Source: JAFGBI01 sp964480725 (GTDB lineage Bacteria > Myxococcota_A > Polyangia > Polyangiales > Polyangiaceae). Taken from it: DNA of 64,000 nt. Shown in pieces: positions 34,801-41,661 of this stretch. A model generated the notes under the pieces. It made no database searches, had not been told where the DNA came from, and saw only the letters and a program-made list of their open reading frames with translations. The stretch is taken from assembly GCA_964480725.1 (NCBI GenBank), contig CAYZQO010000027.1:1-64000 (forward strand), written 5' to 3'. Position 1 is the stretch's first letter. Each line of letters starts with the position of its first letter. The translations under genes were made by a program, and so were the position numbers.

Positions 34801-35026
34801 CCGGCGCCACTGCCCCGAGCAGCGCGCCATCCTGGCCAGCGGCTACTCAACGGTCGAGCGCGCAGCCGCGGCCGTTCGGGATGGGCTCACCTGGCTCGCC
34901 AAGCCGTACACCCTGGACGTGCTCGGGCGTGCGGTGGGACGCGCGCTGCGCGGCCACTCCAGCACGGTGCCGCCCGCCTCCGGCGGCAAACGGCTCCCGA
35001 TCGGCGGCGGCCACAGCGGGGAATGA
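31881..35026 (+). CDS. LacI-type ligand-sensing hybrid histidine kinase (interrupted by an assembly gap)
   Basis: With the artefactual 155 bp removed (see gap entry) the gene is one frame of 996 residues from ATG 31881 (GTG 31869 also possible). Residues ~10-290 are a LacI/periplasmic-binding-protein-like sugar or purine sensor (IAVLIDYLSFL, VLVDNRPGM, GFDDLALARLSNP). It has no helix-turn-helix and no signal peptide, so it acts in the cytoplasm. A helical region and a GAF-like segment follow. Next come a HisKA box (LAGGVAHDLNNALGPL, phospho-His), an HATPase domain (NLIRNACDAL, DQGSGIPPEDV, GSGLGLSIVYG) and a receiver domain (VVDDEPVQL, phospho-Asp in VILDMLL, Lys in LAKPY). It would pass a soluble-metabolite signal by phosphorelay. 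No output regulator is adjacent. Confidence 0.85.
33270..33479. other. Scaffold gap of 100 N flanked by a 55-bp duplicate
   Basis: Bases 33325-33424 are N. The 55 bases before the gap (33270-33324) are identical to the 55 bases after it (33425-33479). The two contig ends therefore overlap and were joined with an arbitrary spacer. Collapsing the overlap removes 155 bp, which restores one continuous reading frame for the histidine kinase. The apparent frameshift and the two open frames that meet here are artefacts. Confidence 0.95.
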
Positions 35027-35057
35027 ACCGACGGCTCACCAGCGCGGGCCAGCGCGC

Positions 35058-35411
35058 TCACCGCGGCGACTCGCCGTCGCTGCCCCGCAGCCAGACGACG
35101 ATCTGCGCGACCTCGGCCTCCGTGAGCTTGCCCTCGAAGGAGGGCATCATCCCAGGGCCCGCCAGGGTGGCGGCGGCGATCTCGTCGTCGCTCATGGAGG
35201 CGATCCGCTTCTTGAGGTTCGGACCGCGCATCCCCCCGGTGGCGTCCGCGCCGTGACAGCGCGCGCAGTTCACCTCCCGCTTGAGCTGGCCGCCGAACAA
35301 GGCCGCGCCCGGCGAGTCCGCGTTCGCCTCCGGCGCCTGGCGGCCGGCGCAGCCCAGCGAAGCTCCTAGCAAGAGCAATCCGATCGTCCCCACCACGGCG
35401 AAACGCAGCAT
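35058..35411 (-). CDS. Small c-type cytochrome lipoprotein
   Basis: 117 residues from ATG 35411. Lipobox LGASLGC places the protein on a membrane by its lipid anchor. Haem-binding CARCH (CxxCH, about residue 50) with GPNLKK following, and an axial Met in GPGMMPSF, as in class I cytochrome c/cytochrome cbb3-type mono-haem domains. It would carry electrons in the periplasm. Convergent with the histidine kinase gene; no oxidase gene is near. Confidence 0.9.
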   Translation of the reverse strand: MLRFAVVGTIGLLLLGASLGCAGRQAPEANADSPGAALFGGQLKREVNCARCHGADATGGMRGPNLKKRIASMSDDEIAAATLAGPGMMPSFEGKLTEAEVAQIVVWLRGSDGESPR

Positions 35412-35836
35412 GGGGGCAGCGTAGGGAGGGGAGCGGCGGACGGCAAGCGGCCGCCGGCGGGGCGCCGAACGGCCCCAGGTCGGGCCCGTCGCAGCCGTGA
35501 ATCGGCCCCCAGCGCTGGATGCCACGAGCACCGATGCATGGTCCGCCCATGGGAGCCAGGTGCTGGATCGGAGCGCTGGCCGCCTCTGCGCCCGGCAGCG
35601 AGGCGGAGCTGGTCGATGCCTCGAGCCCCAAGAGGGGACAGCTCCTCCTGGTGCGCTGCGGCCGCCCGGACCCCGGAGCGTCGAGGTTCGTCAGCAGCGC
35701 GCGCCGGGCGCTCGGTGGCCCGCGGTGACGCCCTGAGCGGCGGCGACGGCGCACGGCGCGACGCCCCGAAGTGGGACCCGGCATCGAACCGGCCAGTTTC
35801 GGGGTAGGATCGCCCTCCCCCTCCGAGCACCTCCCC
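35412..35836. other. Divergent intergenic region
   Basis: 425 bp between the cytochrome gene and the beta-CASP nuclease gene. Short open frames here (60-90 codons) have no signature and overlap on both strands. I see no convincing promoter, hairpin or repeat. Confidence 0.5.
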
Positions 35837-37234
35837 ATGACCCTATCGTTGACCTTCCTCGGCGCAGCCAAGAACGTGACCGGCTCGCGCCATCTGGTCG
35901 AGGCGAACGGCACCCGCGTCCTGGTCGACTGCGGACTGTTCCAGGAGCGCGAGAACGCCGCCCACAACTTTGAGCCGTTCGCGGTGCCGCCGTCCAGCAT
36001 CGACGCCGTGCTGCTGACCCACGCGCACATCGATCACGTCGGCTGGCTGCCGCGGCTGGTGCGCCAGGGCTTCCGTGGCCCAACGCACTGCTCGCGGGCG
36101 ACCGCCGAGATCGTCCCGGTGGTGCTCGCCGACTCCGCCCGCCTGCAGGCGGAGGACATCGCCTTCAAGCGCAAGCGCCACGCGCGCGAGGGGCGGCAGC
36201 CCGCCCGTCCCGTGGAGCCGATGTACGAGGAGGAGGACGTCGAGCAGACCTGCCGCGCCCTGCACGGGGTCCCGTTCGGCGTCGCGCGACAGGTGGCGCC
36301 CGGCTTCCGCGCCACCTTCCTGCCCGCGGGGCACATCCTCGGCGCGAGCATGATCCTGCTCGAGCACGAGCCCACCGGGCGCCGGCTGCTCTTCTCGGGG
36401 GACCTGGGGCGGGACGATCGCCCGCTGGTCCCGGATCCGGCGTCCCCACCCGCGGCGGACCTCGTCGTCATCGAGTCCACCTATGGAGATCGGGTCCACG
36501 ACGACAGCGTCGACGTGAAGACGCAGCTCGCCGAGGCGCTCAACGCCGCCGTCGCGCGCGGCGGCTCGGTCCTGGTCCCCGGCTTCGCCGTGGAGCGCGC
36601 CCAGGAGCTGCTCTACTACCTGCAGGAGCTGCGCGAGGCCGGCCGCGTCCCCAAGATCCCGGTGTTCCTCGACAGCCCGATGGCGGTGCGAATGCTCGAG
36701 GCGTTCGAGCATCACCCGGAGGCGCTCGACGCGGCGGCGCAGGGCCGCGTCGCCCGGCGCGGCACCCCCTTCAGCCTGCCGGAGCTGGTGCTCTGCGCGT
36801 CCCGCACGGACTCGAAGCGCATCAACGACCACCGTGGCCCGGCCGTGATCATCGCCGGCTCGGGGATGTGCACCGGCGGCCGCATCAAGCATCACCTCTC
36901 GATCCACCTCGACAACGAGCGTTCCACCCTGCTCTTCATCGGCTACCAGGCCTCGGGCACGCTGGGACGGCAGCTCCTCGAAGGCGCGCGCGAGGTGCGC
37001 CTGTTCGGCGGTCGCCGGGAGGTTCGCCTGGAGGTCCGGCAGATCCACGGCTTCTCCGGCCATGGCGACCAGAACGAGCTCGTCGCCTGGCTGGGCAAGA
37101 CGCCGGGCGGCCCGCGACGGGTGGCGGTCGTGCACGGGGGCGCGCAGGTGACCGGGCGGTTCGCGAGCCTGGTCTCGGACCGCTTCGGCTGCGACGTGGT
37201 GGTTCCGGACTTCGCCGCGCGAATCGCGATCTAG
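35837..37234 (+). CDS. Metallo-beta-lactamase/beta-CASP family nuclease
   Basis: 465 residues from ATG 35837. Metallo-beta-lactamase motifs: THAHIDHVGW (HxHxDH, ~60-69), PAGHILGAS and SGDLGRDD. Beta-CASP motifs: ESTYGDR, then GSGMCTGGR, and the late QIHGFSGHGDQNEL. The arrangement matches the CPSF73/RNase-J-related exonuclease family (YSH1 type) found widely in bacteria, which cleaves RNA with two zinc ions. The exact substrate is unknown. It is monocistronic here, with 118 bp to the next gene. Confidence 0.9.
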   Translation: MTLSLTFLGAAKNVTGSRHLVEANGTRVLVDCGLFQERENAAHNFEPFAVPPSSIDAVLLTHAHIDHVGWLPRLVRQGFRGPTHCSRATAEIVPVVLADSARLQAEDIAFKRKRHAREGRQPARPVEPMYEEEDVEQTCRALHGVPFGVARQVAPGFRATFLPAGHILGASMILLEHEPTGRRLLFSGDLGRDDRPLVPDPASPPAADLVVIESTYGDRVHDDSVDVKTQLAEALNAAVARGGSVLVPGFAVERAQELLYYLQELREAGRVPKIPVFLDSPMAVRMLEAFEHHPEALDAAAQGRVARRGTPFSLPELVLCASRTDSKRINDHRGPAVIIAGSGMCTGGRIKHHLSIHLDNERSTLLFIGYQASGTLGRQLLEGAREVRLFGGRREVRLEVRQIHGFSGHGDQNELVAWLGKTPGGPRRVAVVHGGAQVTGRFASLVSDRFGCDVVVPDFAARIAI

Positions 37235-37352
37235 CGCTCCCCTGCCGGCCGTTCGCGCGCGAAGCCCGGAGCCGCGCCTCGCTTCGGACCGTGGCCCGGA
37301 CGCAGCGGTCGACCGCTGCGCCGCGCTGGCCCCGCGTGGTAGGGTCCGCGCG

Positions 37353-37997
37353 GTGTTTGGCCTGTGGAAACGGCGCCGCCCGCAGGTGGGGACCGAGGAT
37401 CGGATCTACTCGCGCCGGGCGCGTGCCGACCGGGCCCTGCTGGATGAGGCGACGGAGGGCGCGGCCCCCACCCTCGTTGCCTCGTTCTTCCCCGCCTCGC
37501 TCCGGCGCGTGGAGCAGGCCCTCGTCGAGCGCGGCGTGCCGACCTCGACCCTGACCGCCCGGGCGCGGCCGTCCCTGCCCCTGCCGCCCAACGCCGGGCC
37601 GTGGCTGCTCGACGCGAACCAGCTCACGCTCGACGTCGGGCTCCCGACTTGGCTCGAGCGCGCGGAGGTCGCGCTCCGGATCCTCTTCATCGAGCACTTC
37701 CCGCTGGCGCGCGCCGAGGCCGCCGCGCTCGGCGTGATCGAGGAGATCGGCGCGACGCACCCGCACCAGGTGCGGTTCTTCGTGGGGCTGGACGACCCGA
37801 TGATGATGGCCTTCGGCGGCGAGCGGATCATCGCCCTCATGGAGCGGATGGGGATGGCCCCCGACGAGGTCATCTCCCACCCCATGGTGAGCCAGGCCGT
37901 GGTCACCGCCCAGCGGAAGCTGGAGCGACGCCTCGGCGCCGCGCAGCCCGCCGACTCCGACGCGGAGTGGTTCCGGCTCAACGCTCGCGGAGACTGA
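37353..37997 (+). CDS. Stand-alone SecA-like helical-scaffold protein
   Basis: 214 residues from GTG 37353. The segment FGGERIIALMERMGMAPDE followed by VISHPMVSQAVVTAQRKLERR (~155-198) closely follows the conserved stretch of SecA that precedes its helical scaffold (FGSERI...LMxxLGMxEDExIxHxMV...AQxKVE). The ATPase and preprotein cross-linking parts of SecA are missing; the N-terminal ~100 residues are not SecA-like to my eye. Possible roles are an accessory to translocation or a repurposed interaction domain. There is no signal peptide and no Sec gene nearby. Confidence 0.75.
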   Translation: MFGLWKRRRPQVGTEDRIYSRRARADRALLDEATEGAAPTLVASFFPASLRRVEQALVERGVPTSTLTARARPSLPLPPNAGPWLLDANQLTLDVGLPTWLERAEVALRILFIEHFPLARAEAAALGVIEEIGATHPHQVRFFVGLDDPMMMAFGGERIIALMERMGMAPDEVISHPMVSQAVVTAQRKLERRLGAAQPADSDAEWFRLNARGD

Positions 37998-38077
37998 GAG
38001 GCGTTCCGCAACGGCGCCACCAGCGTCCGCGTCGCAAGCGCGTGGCCCTCCCGGCCGGGAGGGTGTACGAGGCGCGC

Positions 38078-38887
38078 ATGGACCGCGCCTTCCGTGACAA
38101 GGTCGTGCTGATCACCGGGGCGAGCGCGGGGATCGGGCGGGCGCTCGCCCGAGAGGCGAGCGCGGTCGGGGCGCGGGTCGTGCTCGCGGCGCGGCGCGCC
38201 GATCGGCTCGACGCCCTCGCCCAAGAGCTCGGCCGGGACCGAGCGCTCGCGGTCCCCTGCGACGTCACCGTGGACGCGGAGGTCGAGCGCGCCGTCGCTG
38301 CCGCGCACGCCTTCGGTCCGATCGACGTGCTGGTGGCGAACGCCGGGTTCGGCGTCAGCGGCGCGCTCGAGGAGCTCACCGTGGCGGACTATCAGCGCCA
38401 GCTCGACACCAACGTCCTCGGGGTGATCCGCTGCATCCGCGCGGCGCTCCCCGATCTACGGCGGACGCGGGGCGTGATCGGTATCGTGGGGTCGGCAAAC
38501 GGCTACGTGGGGCTCCCCGGCCATTCCGCCTACTGCGCCAGCAAATTCGCCGTGCGGGGGCTCGCCGACAGCCTGCGCGCGGAGCTCGCCGCGCAGCAGA
38601 TCCACGTCACCCACCTGACCCCCGGCTTCATCGCCACCGAGTTTCGCCACGTCGATCGCGACGGCGAGTACCAGCCCACCCGCGCCGACCCGATCCCGCG
38701 CTGGGCGCAGCTCTCGGCCGAGCGCGCCGCGCGCCGGATGCTCCGGGCGCTCGCACACCGGCGCCGTGAGGCGGTGATCACCACCCACGCCAAGCTCGGC
38801 GTCTCCCTCGCCCGCTGCTGCCCGAGCTTGACCGCCGCCACCCTGCGACGTCTGGCCCCCTGGATCCGGCGCGTGGACAGCGCCTGA
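38078..38887 (+). CDS. Short-chain dehydrogenase/reductase
   Basis: 269 residues from ATG 38078. Cofactor loop TGASAGIGRALA (~13-24), NAG in LVANAGFGVSG, catalytic Ser in GIVGSANGY and YCASK (Tyr-x3-Lys, ~149-153). Arg-rich sequence after the second strand (AARRADR) suggests NADP(H). The substrate cannot be told; the PGFIATEF loop and the basic C-terminal tail resemble membrane-associated lipid or steroid-type SDRs. It follows the SecA-like gene by 80 bp on the same strand and is convergent with the DUF1704-type gene. Confidence 0.9.
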   Translation: MDRAFRDKVVLITGASAGIGRALAREASAVGARVVLAARRADRLDALAQELGRDRALAVPCDVTVDAEVERAVAAAHAFGPIDVLVANAGFGVSGALEELTVADYQRQLDTNVLGVIRCIRAALPDLRRTRGVIGIVGSANGYVGLPGHSAYCASKFAVRGLADSLRAELAAQQIHVTHLTPGFIATEFRHVDRDGEYQPTRADPIPRWAQLSAERAARRMLRALAHRRREAVITTHAKLGVSLARCCPSLTAATLRRLAPWIRRVDSA

Positions 38888-38906
38888 CGTTCGCCGCGAC
38901 GCGAGC

Positions 38907-40019
38907 TCAGGCCCCGGCGGCGCCGAGCGTTGCCCCGCGGCCGAACTCGAGGTGGGACGGCGGCGGACCCAGCGCCGCGAGCAACGGCACGGCACCGATC
39001 GCGATCCGACCGCGACGCAGCCAGGGCTCGGGATCGGAGCCCGATCGCCGCGCCGCCTCGTAGCGGAGGAGCGCTGGCAGGTACACGATCTCCCTGCCGA
39101 GCCCAGCCCCGCGATCGAGGCGCAGCGCGAGCTCGACCGCCTCGCGCGCCGTCGCGCCAAAACCGCGGAGCCGGCGCCCGAGCTCGACGAAGCTGGCGCC
39201 CCCACGGAGCGCGAGCGCCCCGAGGTGGCGGAGCGCGAGCTCGCGGCGCCGCTGGCCGTCGAAGCCGGGCGTCGCGGCCTCCAGCGCCACCGCCCGCCCC
39301 TCCTCGTCGTCGCCGCCGCCCGCCGTGCCGACGCGGAAGAGCCCGAGCGGCTCCGCGCGTGCGCGAAGGCGCGGGAGCAGGTGTCCCTCCAGCTCGTGCG
39401 CCAGGAGACGGGAGACGTCGCCGGCCCCGAGCGCGACGCCCGCGCGAACGCGGACGACCCGCTCTCCGACCCCCACCGTGCTGGCCAGATCGCGGGACAC
39501 CTCGACCCGCACGGGCAGCCGGCGTCGCCCGATCTCGGCGCGGAGCGCGGCGACGAGGCTGGTCGGCGAGCGCTCGTCGTCGGAGCGCACGGTCGGCTGA
39601 TCGCGCGAGGGGAGGACCGCGCGGACCCAGGCTTCGGCGAGGCGCGCCGCCCGCTCGCCCGCTGGCCCCGTCGGCGACGGGAACCGAGCCGCGGCGGCGG
39701 CCCGCGCCCGGGGCGTCCCGGGCCGCGCGGCGATCGCCGCCTCCAGCGCCAGCTCGTGCGCCCGCGCCGCGTGGAGGACGCCCCAGGGCCCCGCGCCGGC
39801 GAGCGCCGCCGCGAGCTCAGCCAGCCGTCGCTCGAGCGACTCGAGCGACGGGCTCGGCGCGAGCTCGTACTGGGGCGCGAGCTCGCGCCCCGCCTCCCAC
39901 GCCGCCACCAGCCGCTCCCGCTCCGAAGCGAGCCCGCGCGGGCGGCAACGGTCGAGCAACGCCACGCGCAGCTCCGCCCCCGCGAGCGCGCCCGTGAGCG
40001 CCGCGAGGGCCACGGTCAT
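38907..40019 (-). CDS. DUF1704-type putative zinc protease
   Basis: 370 residues. Contains RLLAHELEGHLLPRLRA with an HExxH-like zinc site (HELEGH, ~210-215) and, ~25 residues on, EEGRAVALE supplying a third ligand. This is the spacing of the DUF1704 family (QEGLA-motif proteins related to tubulin tyrosine carboxypeptidase MATCAP). The bacterial members are thought to be gluzincin-type peptidases, but their substrates are unknown. The start overlaps the stop of the upstream PhoH gene by 4 bp (ATGA), so the two are co-translated. The N-terminal third is Ala/Arg rich and less informative. Confidence 0.75.
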   Translation of the reverse strand: MTVALAALTGALAGAELRVALLDRCRPRGLASERERLVAAWEAGRELAPQYELAPSPSLESLERRLAELAAALAGAGPWGVLHAARAHELALEAAIAARPGTPRARAAAAARFPSPTGPAGERAARLAEAWVRAVLPSRDQPTVRSDDERSPTSLVAALRAEIGRRRLPVRVEVSRDLASTVGVGERVVRVRAGVALGAGDVSRLLAHELEGHLLPRLRARAEPLGLFRVGTAGGGDDEEGRAVALEAATPGFDGQRRRELALRHLGALALRGGASFVELGRRLRGFGATAREAVELALRLDRGAGLGREIVYLPALLRYEAARRSGSDPEPWLRRGRIAIGAVPLLAALGPPPSHLEFGRGATLGAAGA

Positions 40020-41332
40020 AGCTTGTTGGCGGCAATGTTCGCGAGCTCGCTGCGCTCGCCCTTGCTGAGCAGGAGGTGCCCGACCAGGGGCTCGCCGCGC
40101 AGGCGGTCGGCGGTCACCGTGAGGCCGTTGCTCGCGCTGTCGACGTAGGGGTTGTCGATCTGGAACGGATCCCCCGTGAGCACGATCTTGGCGCCCTCGC
40201 CGCAGCGCGTGATGATCGTCTTCACCTCGTGCGGGGTGAGGTTCTGGGCCTCGTCCACGATCACGTACTGCTGCGGGAGGCTCCGCCCACGGATGTAGGT
40301 GAGCGGCTCGACCTGGAGCTGCCCGCTCTCGAACAGCTCGTCGAAGCCACGGATCCCCCGGCGCTTGGCGCCCCCACTCACCAGCAAGAACTCGAGGTTG
40401 TCGAAGATCGGTTGCATCCAGGGGTCCAGCTTCTCCTCGATGCTTCCCGGCAGGTAGCCGAGGTCGCGGCCCATGGGCATCACGGGCCGGCTCACCAGTA
40501 GCCGCGAGTAGGTGCCGTCCTCGGCCGTGCGCTTGAGCCCGGCGGCGAGGGCGAGCAACGTCTTGCCCGTTCCCGCCTTGCCGACCACGGTGACCAGCCG
40601 GACCGAATCGTCGAGCAGCAGATCGAGCGTGAACGACTGCTCCTTGTTGCGGGGGCGGATCCCCATCACGCCCTCGCGCGGCACCTTCAGCGCCCGGATG
40701 TCGCCCTTGTCGGCGTGGAAGCGCCCGAGCCCGCTCCGGGGGCGCGGACTGTCGTCGCGCAGCACGACCGAGACGTTGGCGTAGAGCTTCTCACCCGCCG
40801 GCGGCTCGACGGCGCCGGACTCGAAGAACTGATCGAACGCCGCGGCGGGGACCACCACCTCGACGATCCCAGTGTCGAGGTGATCGATGTCGACCGCCTG
40901 GTTCTCGTAGGCCTCGGTGGCGAGCCCGAGCGCATCGGCGCGGATGCGGAGGTTCACGTCCATGGTCACGAAGATCGTCGGCACCCCGGGCGACTGGTCG
41001 CGCACCTCGATCGCCGTCTGCAGGATCGCGTGGTCGCCGGAGCCCGGGTTGAGGGCGATGGCGATCTCCTTGCGCTCCCGCGGTACGTACACGCGCAGTA
41101 GCCCCCCTTCCCCGATCTTGACGCCCGTCGAGAGCGAGCCGAGCGCCCGCTGGGTGTCGAGCAGCCGCGTCACCGTGCGCGCGTTGCGACCGCGCTCGGT
41201 GGCCTCCCGCTTGAAGGTGTCGATCTCCTCGAGCACGTAAATGGGGATGATGAGATCGTTGTCCTCGAACTTCAGGATCGCGTGGGGGTCGTGGAGCAGG
41301 ACGTTGGTGTCGAGGACGTAGTTCTTCTTCAT
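40016..41332 (-). CDS. PIN-PhoH fusion protein (YlaK type)
   Basis: 438 residues. N-terminal PIN ribonuclease domain (~1-150) with YVLDTNVLLHDP, YVLEEIDTFK and TMDVNLRIRAD giving the acidic metal site. The C-terminal PhoH P-loop ATPase (~235-435) has GKAGTGKTLLALAAGL as Walker A, VIVDEAQNLTPHE as Walker B and TGDPFQID. Such proteins couple an RNase with a helicase-like ATPase. The gene heads an operon with the DUF1704-type protease. Confidence 0.95.
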   Translation of the reverse strand: MKKNYVLDTNVLLHDPHAILKFEDNDLIIPIYVLEEIDTFKREATERGRNARTVTRLLDTQRALGSLSTGVKIGEGGLLRVYVPRERKEIAIALNPGSGDHAILQTAIEVRDQSPGVPTIFVTMDVNLRIRADALGLATEAYENQAVDIDHLDTGIVEVVVPAAAFDQFFESGAVEPPAGEKLYANVSVVLRDDSPRPRSGLGRFHADKGDIRALKVPREGVMGIRPRNKEQSFTLDLLLDDSVRLVTVVGKAGTGKTLLALAAGLKRTAEDGTYSRLLVSRPVMPMGRDLGYLPGSIEEKLDPWMQPIFDNLEFLLVSGGAKRRGIRGFDELFESGQLQVEPLTYIRGRSLPQQYVIVDEAQNLTPHEVKTIITRCGEGAKIVLTGDPFQIDNPYVDSASNGLTVTADRLRGEPLVGHLLLSKGERSELANIAANKL

Positions 41333-41661
41333 CGTTGGCTTTCACCCGAGGCATCGACCGCGGATCGCCGAGCGCCCGCGCCCACCCGGAGGCGGGGTAG
41401 CGGCCCGCGACGGCCGACAGCCCTGGGATTTCATTCGAGAAACCCGTATACCGCAAAACCGCCGACCCCGAGAAGCGCGCCCGCCGCTCCGCCGCGCGAC
41501 ACCCGCGGGCCCAGGGCAGGTCCGTCAGCCCCAGCAGCGAGGGAATTCCCCGGTATTTCGAGCGATTGGGGGCGCCACAGGGCGCGGCCCGTCTCGGGCT
41601 CGGCGACGGCGCGCGGGAGAGGGCCCCGACTCCCGCCCCGTTGTGGCAGAAGTGGGACGCC
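41333..41661. other. Divergent intergenic region
   Basis: 329 bp between the PhoH gene and the pseudo-AAA+ membrane-protein gene. A less GC-rich patch at 41428-41460 (with GTATAC at 41446) may contain a promoter, but no paired hexamers are convincing. In-frame codons upstream of 41662 are open to TTG 41566, so part of this region could be coding if that start were used. Confidence 0.45.
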
